From MWCM01 sp964558315 (lineage in GTDB: Bacteria > Patescibacteriota > UBA1384 > XYA2-FULL-43-10): a stretch of 64,000 nt of DNA. Below are positions 17,378 through 27,400 of the stretch, one piece after another. Both the position numbers and the translations under genes were made by a program. Position 1 is the first letter of the stretch. Each line of letters starts with the position of its first letter. Below the pieces are notes generated by a model. The model worked only from the letters and a program-made list of their open reading frames with translations. It was not told the origin of the DNA and searched no databases. The DNA lies in NCBI GenBank assembly GCA_964558315.1, contig CAZLCL010000001.1, positions 8,554 through 72,553 of the forward strand, written 5' to 3'.

Positions 17378-17650
17378 ATGAATAAAAGCGAATTGATTTC
17401 AGAGGTTGCCAGAAAAACGGGTTTATCTCAAAGAGAGGCAGAGGTAGGAATTCAAACTATGCTCGATCTGTTATCAAATGAACTGAAAAAGGGCGGAAAG
17501 GTTACTTTAACAGGATTCGGAACATTTGATGTCGGTAAAAGAAAAGCCAGAAGCGGTGTAAATCCTAGAACCGGTCAAGCTATTAAAATTCCAGCCTCCA
17601 AGATGCCAAGATTTAAACCTAGTAGGTCTCTGAGAACCTCAGTAAAATAA
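17378..17650 (+). CDS. hup: HU family DNA-binding protein
   Basis: A 90-residue HU/IHF protein that bends DNA and organises the nucleoid. The N-terminal helices (MNKSELISEVARKTGLS), GFGTFDVGKRKAR and the beta-arm core NPRTGQAIKIPA are canonical. AGAGGAG lies before the ATG. It follows ymdB by 10 bases and is closed by a terminator. Confidence 0.96.
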   Translation: MNKSELISEVARKTGLSQREAEVGIQTMLDLLSNELKKGGKVTLTGFGTFDVGKRKARSGVNPRTGQAIKIPASKMPRFKPSRSLRTSVK

Positions 17651-17661
17651 ATAAAAATATT

Positions 17662-17700
17662 AAAATGACACGAAAGGCACACCGATCGTGTCATTTTTTA
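17662..17700 (+). terminator. Rho-independent terminator after hup
   Basis: Stem aaatgacacga against tcgtgtcattt with a loop of about 10 bases, then a T-run. It ends the rny-ymdB-hup operon. Confidence 0.85.
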
Positions 17701-17765
17701 TCTCATTTTTTGGTTGAATATTTAGGCAAATTAGAGTATTTTGTAAAAGTCTAATATGTAAAAAT

Positions 17766-17841
17766 GCCCGCGTAGCTCAGTGGATAGAGCGCCGCCGTCC
17801 TAAGGCGGGCGTCGTAGGTTCGATTCCTACCGCGGGTACCA
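17766..17841 (+). tRNA. tRNA-Arg (anticodon CCT)
   Basis: Acceptor GCCCGCG/CGCGGGT, anticodon arm ccgcc-GTCCTAA-ggcgg giving CCT, T arm gtagg-TTCGATT-cctac and an encoded CCA. The 3' end (17821-17839) is duplicated 143 bases downstream. Confidence 0.95.
17821..17839 (+). repeat. Direct repeat copy 1 (3' end of tRNA-Arg)
   Basis: The 19 bases cgattcctaccgcgggtac at the tRNA 3' end are found again, unchanged, at 17964-17982. Such repeats of a tRNA 3' end are the usual trace of an integration event. Confidence 0.85.
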
Positions 17842-17878
17842 GCTCGTTCTGCCAATAACCTGGCGGAAGGAGCTGGTA
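17837..17878 (+). other. Hairpin joined to the tRNA-Arg 3' end
   Basis: The tRNA 3' end taccagctc pairs perfectly with gagctggta, and inside it ttctgcc pairs with ggcggaa (one G-T), giving a stem of about 16 pairs with loop aataacct. No T-tract follows, so it is not an ordinary terminator. Confidence 0.75.
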
Positions 17879-17963
17879 GCCATAATAGCGGAATCGAAAG
17901 GCGGAAACGCGGCTGGCGCTGAGCCGGGGTAGACAAATCCCGCAACAGCGGGATATCGGTTAC
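17842..17963. other. Small hairpin-rich insert between the tRNA-Arg repeats
   Basis: No credible gene. Besides the hairpin at 17837-17878 it contains cggct...agccg and atcccgc-aaca-gcgggat stems. Its GC content is visibly higher than the surrounding intergenic DNA. It may be a mini-insertion or a small structured RNA. Confidence 0.6.
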
Positions 17964-17982
17964 CGATTCCTACCGCGGGTAC
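17964..17982 (+). repeat. Direct repeat copy 2 (orphan tRNA-Arg 3' end)
   Basis: Exact copy of the last tRNA-Arg bases without the rest of the tRNA and without an intact CCA (gtactag follows). It bounds the 143-base unit. Confidence 0.85.
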
Positions 17983-18058
17983 TAGTTTGCTTTTACATCA
18001 ATTTTCCTAAAATAGTTAATAATACAAATAAGCAGGGATTAGCGCAGTAAATCAGCGT

Positions 18059-18134
18059 CGGAGCGTGGCCTAATTGGTAAGGCACACGATTCGGGTTCGT
18101 GAGACTCCGGGTTCGAGTCCCGGCGCTCCGACCA
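18059..18134 (+). tRNA. tRNA-Pro (anticodon CGG)
   Basis: Acceptor CGGAGCG/CGCTCCG, anticodon arm cacga-TTCGGGT-tcgtg giving CGG, T arm ccggg-TTCGAGT-cccgg and an encoded CCA. It is distinct from the TGG isoacceptor at 14423. Confidence 0.95.
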
Positions 18135-18199
18135 ATAAGTATTCAAGATTTAGAAAATCACGCATTTTTAATAATTGTATGAATAAGTGATAAACTGAG

Positions 18200-18925
18200 A
18201 TGAACATAAGAAATAGTAATCTAAAATATGTATTGATTCGATTCTTTTTCATTTTGCTGGGTGTGTCAATGGGTTTAGTCATAATGGCGCAATTCAGAAC
18301 CGTGCCGGATATCATCACAAATCCTGAAACTCCTGTTTTAAGCCTTAAAGAGACGAGACATATATTATATCAAGAGCAGGAAGATCTTCAGGCAGAGATT
18401 CAAAATTTAAACGAACAGAACGAAGCTTTAAGCAACGATATTAAGAAAAGTAATGTCTCAACCGAGTCGCTAAAGGAGCTGGAAAAAGAAAAGGCTTTAG
18501 CTGGTCAAACTAAAGTTTCTGGTGACGGAGTAATCATTACTTTAGATGACAGTCCGCTAGATAGGGCAAATGAGGAGTCAATAGTTCATGCCGCTGATAT
18601 CCGCGATGTAATAAATTATTTGTGGGCTTCAGAGGCAGAAGCAATCTCGATTAACGATCAAAGAGTAGTTTTTACAACCTCTATTGATTGTGTAGTAAAT
18701 ACCATTCTTGTAAATAACACTAAAATATCAAATCCTTTTATTATAAAGGCGATTGGCAACACCGATAAAATGAAGACAATAATCAATAGCCAGATGAATT
18801 TGTCTGATATTAAAAATCGCGCTAAAAGCGGCTTAATTTTTGAGTTTTCTTATAAAAAAAATATCACTATCGAACCGTATCTAGGATATTTTAATGTAAC
18901 AACATATAATCAAAATAAAGAATGA
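18200..18925 (+). CDS. DUF881 family membrane protein
   Basis: A 241-residue protein with one N-terminal membrane helix (about 9-30), a coiled coil (45-95) and a DUF881 domain marked by SGDGVIITLDDSP and later RDVINYLWASEAEAISIN. In Gram-positives DUF881 proteins (YlxW/YlxX) lie near division genes and are thought to act at the divisome. The gene overlaps the next one by four bases (ATGA). Confidence 0.85.
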   Translation: MNIRNSNLKYVLIRFFFILLGVSMGLVIMAQFRTVPDIITNPETPVLSLKETRHILYQEQEDLQAEIQNLNEQNEALSNDIKKSNVSTESLKELEKEKALAGQTKVSGDGVIITLDDSPLDRANEESIVHAADIRDVINYLWASEAEAISINDQRVVFTTSIDCVVNTILVNNTKISNPFIIKAIGNTDKMKTIINSQMNLSDIKNRAKSGLIFEFSYKKNITIEPYLGYFNVTTYNQNKE

Positions 18926-19184
18926 AAAAGTTAATTAGAAAAAAAGACTGGATTGTATTACTTTTAGCCGCAATTGTTCTGGGCTTAGTAGTTGCTATTC
19001 GTTATTATTCGATAATTAAACCAAGTTTAATTGAAGCTGATGATCAGATTTTAGCTGTGGAAATAGAAAAAATTGTAAAAACAAATTCAGAATTAAAAAA
19101 TCAGATTTCAAACTTAACACAGAAAAATCAAAACTATAAAGAATCAATAAGCGACAAAAACAAATTGGAATCTCAAATTAATAA
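18922..19184 (+). CDS. Membrane protein with coiled coil, interrupted by assembly gap
   Basis: The 87 visible residues contain an N-terminal membrane helix (about 11-30) and a coiled coil (55-87). The layout resembles the preceding DUF881 protein. The reading frame runs into 100 N at 19185. Sequence after the gap (19285-19326, ending ILPKAEENNFIYL and a stop) may be the end of this gene or of another, because the true gap length is unknown. Confidence 0.6.
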
Positions 19185-19284
19185 NNNNNNNNNNNNNNNN
19201 NNNNNNNNNNNNNNNNNNNNNNNNNNNNNNNNNNNNNNNNNNNNNNNNNNNNNNNNNNNNNNNNNNNNNNNNNNNNNNNNNNNN
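19185..19284. other. Assembly gap (100 N)
   Basis: Exactly 100 N, a conventional scaffold placeholder, so neither the length nor the frame across it can be trusted. Confidence 0.98.
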
Positions 19285-19341
19285 ATTTTACCCAAAGCGG
19301 AAGAAAATAATTTTATATATTTATAAAGATTAAGGAGGATT

Positions 19342-20352
19342 ATGAGTTCTAATAAAACTAAAATTGATATATCGTCATGGTCAATTATAAAAATTATTAT
19401 AATCTTGGTGGGCGCTTACTTTATTTATGTGATTAGGGATGTCATCGCCTTATTTTTTATTGTGCTAATTTTGGTTTCTGCCTTTTCTCCAACTATCAAC
19501 AAATGGGCTAAAAAAATTACTAAACCCGGTGCTTTATTGGCTTTGATAATGATATTTATGGCAGTTGTTTCGCTAGTGTTAATTTTGGTGATTCCCCCAT
19601 TAGTCGAGCAAACAACACAATTAGCGCAAAATCTACCGAAGTATCTTACAAAGATCAGTTGGATTCACGACTACATTCCTCAAATAAAGGACGCTTTATC
19701 GAATTTAAGCGGTCAAGTTGGCAATATCTCGGGAGTGCTATTAACCTTTACGACCAGCATATTTGGAGGCATGGTAAGCGTTATTATGGCGATAGTTCTC
19801 TTTATATATTTTTTGATGGATGAAAAAGGTTTAAAAAGCTTTCTGTTATCCTTCGTCACAGAAGAGAGGAGAGATTTAGCTTCTGAAATTTTGCATAAAG
19901 TGGCTCACAAAACCGGTGGATGGTTTAAGGGTCAATTATATCTAGCATTAATTATCGCTGTGCTAAATTTAATTGCTTTAAGCATAATGGGCATACCTTA
20001 TGCCATGACTCTAGCAGTTATTTCTGGAATTTTTGAAGTAATCCCAACTATCGGGCCGATTCTAGCCGGGTTGATAGCCGCTTTAGTTGCTCTCAGTATT
20101 TCGCCTTTTATGGCTTTGCTAGTGTTAATTTGGTATGTAATTGTTCAACAGCTAGAAGGGACGCTCATTGTGCCGAAAGTCATGCACAAGACCGTTGGTT
20201 TATCTCCAGCTACAATAATTTTAGCTGTATTGGTGGGCGCTAAGGTTTATGGATTAATGGGTGTAGTATTATCAATTCCGATCGCGGCAGTAATTGTAGT
20301 AATAATTCAGGAGTGGAAGAGCGTAAAAATGTTAATCTCAAGTTATGAATAA
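19342..20352 (+). CDS. AI-2E family transporter (PerM/YtvI-like)
   Basis: A 336-residue polytopic membrane protein with about seven or eight hydrophobic segments. It has the family signature near its C-terminal half (PTIGPILAGLIAALVAL, then QLEGTLIVPKVMHKTVGLSP). Members export autoinducer-2 or other small solutes or act as antiporters; the substrate here is unknown. AAGGAGG precedes the ATG, and the end overlaps smpB by 8 bases. Confidence 0.9.
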   Translation: MSSNKTKIDISSWSIIKIIIILVGAYFIYVIRDVIALFFIVLILVSAFSPTINKWAKKITKPGALLALIMIFMAVVSLVLILVIPPLVEQTTQLAQNLPKYLTKISWIHDYIPQIKDALSNLSGQVGNISGVLLTFTTSIFGGMVSVIMAIVLFIYFLMDEKGLKSFLLSFVTEERRDLASEILHKVAHKTGGWFKGQLYLALIIAVLNLIALSIMGIPYAMTLAVISGIFEVIPTIGPILAGLIAALVALSISPFMALLVLIWYVIVQQLEGTLIVPKVMHKTVGLSPATIILAVLVGAKVYGLMGVVLSIPIAAVIVVIIQEWKSVKMLISSYE

Positions 20353-20797
20353 AAATCAACAAATATTAAATAGAAAAGCAAAATTTGATTACGAGATTTT
20401 ATCAGAACTAGAAGCTGGTGTTGTTTTAACAGGCAAAGAGATAAAATCCATTAGAGCAGGTAAGATTAATATGTCTGGCTCGTATATCAAGCTATTAAAA
20501 AATGAGCTTTATTGGGTTGGCGCTCACATATCTGTTAAAGATGACGATAGCACGAGATCTAGGAAATTGCTGTTAAATAAGGCGCAACTTAAAAAGATTA
20601 TTGAAAAATCTGAGCAGAAACAATTTACCATCATACCCATAAAGGGATACATAGTAAGGGGAAAATTTAAATTGCAGATAGCTACGGCTCGGGGCAAAAA
20701 ACAATTTGACAAAAGGGAGACAATTAAGAAAAATGATCAACAGAGAGATATAGATGTCAAGATAAAGAATATTAAGAGAAATAGTGGGGGATATTGA
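20345..20797 (+). CDS. smpB: SsrA-binding protein SmpB
   Basis: A 150-residue partner of tmRNA in rescue of stalled ribosomes. It has the N-terminal NRKAKFDYEI, the EAGVVLTGKEIKSIRAG core, and a basic C-terminal tail that enters the mRNA channel. The length is normal. The tmRNA gene itself is not in the window. The start overlaps the transporter gene. Confidence 0.96.
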   Translation: MNKNQQILNRKAKFDYEILSELEAGVVLTGKEIKSIRAGKINMSGSYIKLLKNELYWVGAHISVKDDDSTRSRKLLLNKAQLKKIIEKSEQKQFTIIPIKGYIVRGKFKLQIATARGKKQFDKRETIKKNDQQRDIDVKIKNIKRNSGGY

Positions 20798-20855
20798 CAT
20801 GAAAGAATGGTTTTTATACAATGGTATCGTAAGATAAATTGGTGAATTACTTGTG

Positions 20856-20884
20856 TTGACAAGCATTTGTTGTTGTGCTAGAAT
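20856..20884 (+). promoter_or_regulatory. Strong promoter for rpoB-rpoC
   Basis: TTGACA (20856-20861), exactly 17 bases, TAGAAT (20879-20884). It is one of the best sigma70-type matches in the window and leaves a leader of about 145 bases before rpoB. Confidence 0.8.
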
Positions 20885-20946
20885 GTTTTTGTTGTATGTA
20901 ATCATTCATCACCGCACAGGATGAATATAGATAAAAAAATATAGAT

Positions 20947-21007
20947 CTTGACTAAATTTTTATTAACCCGCACTACCGGGATTTTTATGTTGTTAAACTT
21001 AGTCAGG
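20947..21007 (+). promoter_or_regulatory. Structured rpoB leader hairpin
   Basis: Arms cttgactaaattt and aaacttagtcagg pair over about 13 positions and enclose a smaller cccg/cggg hairpin followed by a T-run (the inner terminator-like stem at 20977-20995). Such nested stems can act as an attenuator controlling RNA polymerase synthesis; this is inferred from structure only. Confidence 0.55.
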
Positions 21008-21035
21008 TCAAAAATAGTATAAATAAAGGAGCATA

Positions 21036-24000
21036 ATGCCGAAAGCAAAAAATCAAGTAAGCCGTTTACATCCTCGTGAGGAAAAGGACTTTGAAACACT
21101 TCCAAATTTAATCGAAATTCAAACTAAGTCCTATCAATGGTTTTTTAATGAAGGCTTAAGAGAGCTTTTGGATGAAATATCTCCGATTGAAGATTTTAAT
21201 GGCGAAAATTACTCTTTAACATTGGGAGATTATTATGTTGATAAACCAAAGGTTGACGAGATAACAGCTAGAGACAAGAATCTAACATACAAAGCTCCTT
21301 TAAGAGTTAGGGCTTCCTTATTAAACAAGAAAACAGAAGAGATAAAAGAGGGAGAGATCTTTTTCGGCGATTTTCCACTAATGACTAATAGGGGTAGTTT
21401 TATCATCAACGGTGTAGAAAGAGTAGTTGTTTCTCAAATCGTGCGATCATACGGTGTTTTGTTTACTGCAGAAGAGATTAATGGCAGAAAATTGTTTGGA
21501 GCCAAGATTATTCCTTCTCGGGGCGCTTGGCTAGAAATTGAAACAAGTTCAAAAAACGTTATCTCAGTAAAGATTGATAGGAAAAGAAGAATCCCTGTTA
21601 CAACGTTATTGAGAGCTTTTGGTATGGATAGCGATGAGAAAATCAAAGAAGCATTTTCTGATATAGATATCAATGAAGACCAATTATTTATTGAATCCAC
21701 GCTAGCAAAAGATCCATCAAAAAATTATGAGGAAGGTTTAGTAGAAACATATAAAAGAATCAGGCCGGGTGATTTAGCTACCTCAGAGTCAGCTAAGGTT
21801 TTTTTGGAAACAATGTTCTTTAACACCAAAAGATATGATATGGGCAGAGTTGGTAGATATAAATTAAATCGCCGTTTAGGTATAAATGTAGAAAATACTC
21901 CAGAAAACCGCATATTTAGATTAGAAGATTTTATATTAATTTTAAAAGAGGTGATTAATTTAAATAATACTCCCTTTGCAGAACCGGATGATACGGACAA
22001 TTTAAAAAATCGAAGAATAAGAGCGGTTGGCGAGCTGGTTCAAAGCCGAGTAAGGGTTGGGCTTTTAAGAGTCGAAAGAATAGTTAAAGACCGCATGAGT
22101 GTAATGGATCCTACTGAAATTACACCTGCAGGATTGGTTAATTCAAGACCAATTGGTGCGTCTTTGCAAGAGTTTTTTGCTTCTTCACAGCTTTCACAAT
22201 TCATGAATCAAACAAACCCATTAAGTGAGCTTGAGCACAAGCGAACGCTTTCCGCGACTGGTCCTGGTGGTTTATCAAGGGAGCGTGCCGGATTTGAAGT
22301 TCGCGATGTTCATGTGTCACATTATGGCCGAATTTGTCCAATTGAATCACCGGAAGGTCCAAATATCGGTTTGGTGAGCTATATGGCGAGTTATGCAAAA
22401 GTTAATGAATATGGATTTTTAGAGACACCTTTTAGAAAGGTGGTGGTAAAAGACAATAGAGCTTTTGTTACTGATCAGATTGAATATTTAGATGCGGCTC
22501 AAGAAACAGCATCGGTAATTGCACCAGCATCGGTGGAAGTTGATAGCAAAGGGTATATTAAGAATGATAGAGTTGTTGTTCGAAAAAATTTAGAGCCCGA
22601 TATTGCTGACGCAAAAGATGTTGAATACATGGATGTTTCTCCTAAACAAATTGTCTCAATATCAACCTCGCTGATTCCATTCGTCGAGCATGATGATGCG
22701 GCAAGAGCTATGATGGGATCAAATATGCAGAGGCAAGCAGTTCCTTTAATCAGCCCAGATTCGCCTTTTGTCGGAACAGGCATAGAAAGGGCCGCCGCTA
22801 GAGATTCCGGCCAGATATTAGTAGCAAAATCGGCAGGAGAAGTAACTCATGTTTCATCGAAACTTATAAGAATAAAGGACTCTCGTGGTGAAGAGAGGGA
22901 CTATCAGTTAGAAAAGTTTATTCGCTCCAATCAGGGCACTTGTATCAACCAAAAACCAGTTGTAGTAATGGGGGACAAAGTTGTTAAAGATCAAGTGATT
23001 GCTGATTCAAGCGCTACAAAAGAGGGCGAATTGGCGTTGGGTCAAAATTTGGTTGTTGCTTTTATGTCTTGGGGTGGAGGAAATTACGAAGATGCGATAA
23101 TTTTGTCTGATAAGTTAGTAAAAAATCATACCTTATCATCAATTCATATTGAAAAATATTCTTTAGAGGTAAGAGATACTAAATTAGGGCCGGAATTATT
23201 GACTCGTGATATCCCTAATGTATCAGAAGAAACTTTATCTAATTTGGACGAAAATGGTGTCATAAGATTGGGCGCCGAAGTTTCGGCAGGAGATATTCTG
23301 GTCGGAAAAATTTCACCAAAAGGTGAAACCGAACTAACCGCTGAAGAAAAATTACTTAGAGCAATATTTGGCGAGAAAGCTAAAGATGTTAGAGATTCAT
23401 CGTTACGTCTGCCTCATGGAGAAAGAGGAAAAGTAGTCGGAGTAAAGATATTTTCGAAAGAGAATGGAGATGAATTGCCCACTGGTGTTTATCAAATGGT
23501 AGAAGTTTCAGTTGCTCAGCTCAGAAAAATATCGATTGGCGACAAATTGGCAGGCCGACATGGTAATAAGGGTGTAATTTCGATGATATTGCCGGAGGAA
23601 GATATGCCTTATCTGCCAGACGGGAGAGCTGTTGATGTAATTTTAAATCCGCTTGGTGTAATATCTCGTATGAATATTGGTCAGATACTGGAAACCCATT
23701 TAGGCTGGGCGGCTATGGAGGGTGGCTATAAGATTTCAACTCCTGCTTTTGAAGGAGTTAGTAATGAAGAGATTAAAACACATTTACGTCAACAAAATTT
23801 GCCTCTATCCGGTAAAACCAGGCTCTTAGACGGGCGAACGGGAGAGGAATTTGATCGAGAAATCACTGTCGGGGTTATGTATATCTTAAAACTTCATCAT
23901 TTAGTAGATGATAAAATGCATGCTCGTAGCGTTGGCCCTTACTCTATGATTACTCAGCAACCTCTTGGAGGAAAGGCGCAATTTGGTGGTCAAAGGTTTG

Positions 24001-24395
24001 GTGAAATGGAAGTATGGGCACTTGAGGCTTATGGAGCATCGCATATATTGCAAGAGATGCTAACAATAAAATCTGATGATGTAATCGGAAGAAGCAAGGC
24101 TTATGAAGCGATTATTAAGGGAGAAGAGATTCAAAAACCGATGCTACCCGAAGCCTTTAATGTTATGGTTAAAGAATTACAATCTCTTTGTTTGCAGGTT
24201 GATCTGGTTTCAGAAGAGCAAAACATTTTGGAAATCGAGGAAGCCGCAAAAAGATCAGAGAGTATAGAAAAAGATAATAATGAGATAGAGCAAGATGCTA
24301 ACGACGAAGATGTTGACGAAATTCTTACAGAACTTGCGGCGGAACAGACAGCCGAAGATGAAGATATAGTTTCTGAAGAGTTAGATGAAGAGTAG
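21036..24395 (+). CDS. rpoB: RNA polymerase subunit beta
   Basis: An 1119-residue catalytic core subunit. It shows canonical blocks: the rifampicin region (FFASSQLSQFMNQTNPLSEL, then HKRTLSATGPGGL), GRICPIESPEGPNIGL, the GDKLAGRHGNKGV catalytic loop and KAQFGGQRFGEMEVWALEAYGA near the C-terminus. A 45-residue acidic tail rich in Glu and Asp follows the usual end. AAAGGAG precedes the ATG. rpoC follows after 46 bases. Confidence 0.99.
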   Translation: MPKAKNQVSRLHPREEKDFETLPNLIEIQTKSYQWFFNEGLRELLDEISPIEDFNGENYSLTLGDYYVDKPKVDEITARDKNLTYKAPLRVRASLLNKKTEEIKEGEIFFGDFPLMTNRGSFIINGVERVVVSQIVRSYGVLFTAEEINGRKLFGAKIIPSRGAWLEIETSSKNVISVKIDRKRRIPVTTLLRAFGMDSDEKIKEAFSDIDINEDQLFIESTLAKDPSKNYEEGLVETYKRIRPGDLATSESAKVFLETMFFNTKRYDMGRVGRYKLNRRLGINVENTPENRIFRLEDFILILKEVINLNNTPFAEPDDTDNLKNRRIRAVGELVQSRVRVGLLRVERIVKDRMSVMDPTEITPAGLVNSRPIGASLQEFFASSQLSQFMNQTNPLSELEHKRTLSATGPGGLSRERAGFEVRDVHVSHYGRICPIESPEGPNIGLVSYMASYAKVNEYGFLETPFRKVVVKDNRAFVTDQIEYLDAAQETASVIAPASVEVDSKGYIKNDRVVVRKNLEPDIADAKDVEYMDVSPKQIVSISTSLIPFVEHDDAARAMMGSNMQRQAVPLISPDSPFVGTGIERAAARDSGQILVAKSAGEVTHVSSKLIRIKDSRGEERDYQLEKFIRSNQGTCINQKPVVVMGDKVVKDQVIADSSATKEGELALGQNLVVAFMSWGGGNYEDAIILSDKLVKNHTLSSIHIEKYSLEVRDTKLGPELLTRDIPNVSEETLSNLDENGVIRLGAEVSAGDILVGKISPKGETELTAEEKLLRAIFGEKAKDVRDSSLRLPHGERGKVVGVKIFSKENGDELPTGVYQMVEVSVAQLRKISIGDKLAGRHGNKGVISMILPEEDMPYLPDGRAVDVILNPLGVISRMNIGQILETHLGWAAMEGGYKISTPAFEGVSNEEIKTHLRQQNLPLSGKTRLLDGRTGEEFDREITVGVMYILKLHHLVDDKMHARSVGPYSMITQQPLGGKAQFGGQRFGEMEVWALEAYGASHILQEMLTIKSDDVIGRSKAYEAIIKGEEIQKPMLPEAFNVMVKELQSLCLQVDLVSEEQNILEIEEAAKRSESIEKDNNEIEQDANDEDVDEILTELAAEQTAEDEDIVSEELDEE

Positions 24396-24441
24396 TTTTA
24401 AGTAAATAAATCGGCGTTAATAATAAATAGACGGAGCTAAC

Positions 24442-27400
24442 ATGCCAAAGGAGAAAGTGGAGATAAAAGATCAAGTTAATGTATCAGATTTCGAAGCAGT
24501 AAAAATTTCGGTTGCATCGCCTGATAGCATTGTAAATTGGTCACATGGAGAGGTTTTAAAACCAGAAACAATAAATTATCGAACGCAGAAACCAGAAAGA
24601 GATGGTCTATTTTGCGAGAAAATATTCGGGCCAACCAAAGATTGGGAATGCTACTGCGGGAAATATAAAAAGATCAGATATAAGGGAGTGGTCTGCGATA
24701 AATGCGGAGTTGAGGTTACCAGATCATCGGTTAGGCGCATTCGAATGGGTCATATTGATTTAGCCGTTCCTGTGGCTCATATTTGGTATTCGCGTGGCAC
24801 TTCTCCAGTAATAGCACAGGTTTTGGGGGTTAGCTCAACAGATTTAGAAAAGGTTATATATTTTGCGTCATTTATCGTTATGGAGATAAATGATAACGTT
24901 CGAGAAGAATCACTGGCCGCCATTGAGGAAGAATATTTAGACATGCTTAAAGAGATAAAAGAGGAGGATGAATCTGTCTCTGAGGCGTCTAGAGAGCTAA
25001 AAAAGCAAAAAATTGATGCCGCTTACAAACAAGCTAAAAGTGAACTAAATACTCTAAAAACTGGTGAGATTATCTCCGAGTTAAAATACAATAATTTGAC
25101 TATAAAATACGGACATATTATCAATGTAGGCATTGGAGCTGAAGCAATATTAAAATTACTTAAGGATGTTGATTTAGATAAAGAGATAAATAACACAGAG
25201 GAAATGTTGAGGAAAGATCTGGGTGACAACAGAAGAAGAGTTCTAAAAAGAATTAAGGTATTATCTCAATTAAAAGAGGCTGGAATAAAACCAGAATGGC
25301 TAGTTTTGACGAAATTACCGGTAATACCGCCTGATTTACGCCCAATGGTTCAGCTTGATGGTGGAAGATTCGCCGCATCAGATTTAAATGATCTTTATAG
25401 GCGTGTGCTTAACAGAAATAATCGTCTAAAAAGGCTTCTTTCTCAAGGTGCTCCTGAGGTTATCTGCCGCAACGAAAAACGAATGTTACAAGAAGCGGTT
25501 GATGCGGTTATTGATAACTCTGCACGAAAAGGCAAAGTTGCCATGTCTGCTGGAGGAAAAAGGAAGTTGAGGTCACTATCAGATATGATACGCGGTAAAC
25601 AGGGACGTTTTAGACAAAACTTGCTTGGAAAAAGAGTTGACTACTCCGGAAGATCGGTTATTGTTGTCGGTCCACAACTTAAATTAAATCAATGTGGCAT
25701 ACCAAAAATCATGGCACTCGAGCTGTTTAAGCCTTTTGTAATCGGGAAACTTATTAAAGACGGGTATGTTCATAATGTCAAGAATGCTACCAAGCTGATT
25801 GAAAAGGGCGAGGATTTTGTTTGGGATATTTTGGAAGAGATAACCAAAGATCATCATGTTATGCTAAATCGCGCTCCCACACTGCATAGATTGGGTATTC
25901 AGGCTTTTCAACCGGTGTTAATCGAGGGCAAATCCATTCAAATTCATCCTTTGGTTTGCGCCGCTTTTAACGCTGATTTCGATGGAGATCAGATGGCTGT
26001 TCATGTGCCGTTGTCAAAACAGGCAAGACTCGAGGCAAGTCAGATTATGTTATCATCTAAAAATCTGCTAAAACCTGCCTCGGGAGATCCCATTGTAACT
26101 CCGGAAAAAGATATGATTTTGGGTCTCTACTATATTACTTATCCGAAAAAAGAAGCTAAAGGTTGTGGCAAAGTGTATTCTAGCAAAGAAAAAGCCATAT
26201 CGGCTTATGATTGTGGAATTATTGATATTCAGGCAATGATAAAGGTAAAGCTTGATAACGAAATAGTTGAGACAACGGTTGGAAGACTTTTGGTAAACGA
26301 AGTGCTTCCTCCAGATTACGGTTTTCAGAATGAAGTTTTTGATAAGAAAAAGGTAAAGTTTTCAATATCATCAGTTTATCATCTTTACGGTAAATCTGCG
26401 GCTTCCAAACTAGTTGATGATTTTAAAGATTTAGGCTTCAAATATTCTGAACTTTCTGGAATTACCTTTTCTGTGGATGACATTATGGTGCCATCTAAAA
26501 AAACCGAGATTCTGGCTACCTCGGAGCAAAAACTCGAGCAGATAGACCAACTTTATCAGCGCGGTCTTTTAACTAGTGAAGAGAGATATGCTAAGACTGT
26601 CGAGTTATGGATGGATGCTTCAAGCAAAATCGAAAGCGAAATGATGGAAAACTTTGATCGTGAAAATGACATTTTTATCATTATGAATTCAGGGGCTAGA
26701 GGTAATGTATCTCAGTTAAATCAAATTGCTGGAATGAAAGGTTTAGTTGCTGATCCAACCGGTAATATTATTGAGCTTCCGATAAAATCAAACTTTAAAG
26801 AGGGTTTGAGCGTGTTTGAATACTTTGTATCAACTCATGGTTCAAGAAAAGGACGAGCCGATACTGCACTTAGAACATCAGAAGCTGGATATTTGACTAG
26901 AAGATTGGTAGATGTCTCGCAAGATACTGTAGTAACTGAACACGATTGTGGCACACAAGAGTTTAGAGTGATGGACAAATCTTTTTATGAAAAATCCGGC
27001 AAGTCTTGGGACTCTCATATTAATGGCAGAGTTTTAGCTGAGGACATAGCCAATATTAAGGCCGGCACCATGATAGGGAGTAAAGAAATTGAAGAGATTA
27101 ATAACTCTGGTGAAAATTTTATAAAAATTAGATCTTTGCTTGGTTGTCAATCCGAGAAAGGTATTTGTCAAATTTGTTATGGTAAAGATCCAGCTACAGG
27201 GTCGTTAGTCGAAATTGGTGCAACTGTTGGTATTGTAGCGGCTCAGGCTATCGGCGAACCTGGAACTCAGCTCACTATGAGAACATTCCACACTGGTGGT
27301 GCGGCTGGTGAAGATATTACTACTGGTCTTCCTAGAGTAGAAGAATTATTCGAATCAAGAATGCCAAAATTTCCTGCTGTGGTTGCAGATAATGGCGGCA

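Noticed and set aside
17751..17945. Minus-strand frame across tRNA-Arg
   Set aside because: Translation of a tRNA complement (RNRTYDARLRTAALYPLSYAG pattern); no ribosome site or family.
18070..18318. Minus-strand frame across tRNA-Pro(CGG)
   Set aside because: Same type of artefact (GAPGLEPGVSRTRIV); overlaps the tRNA and the DUF881 start.
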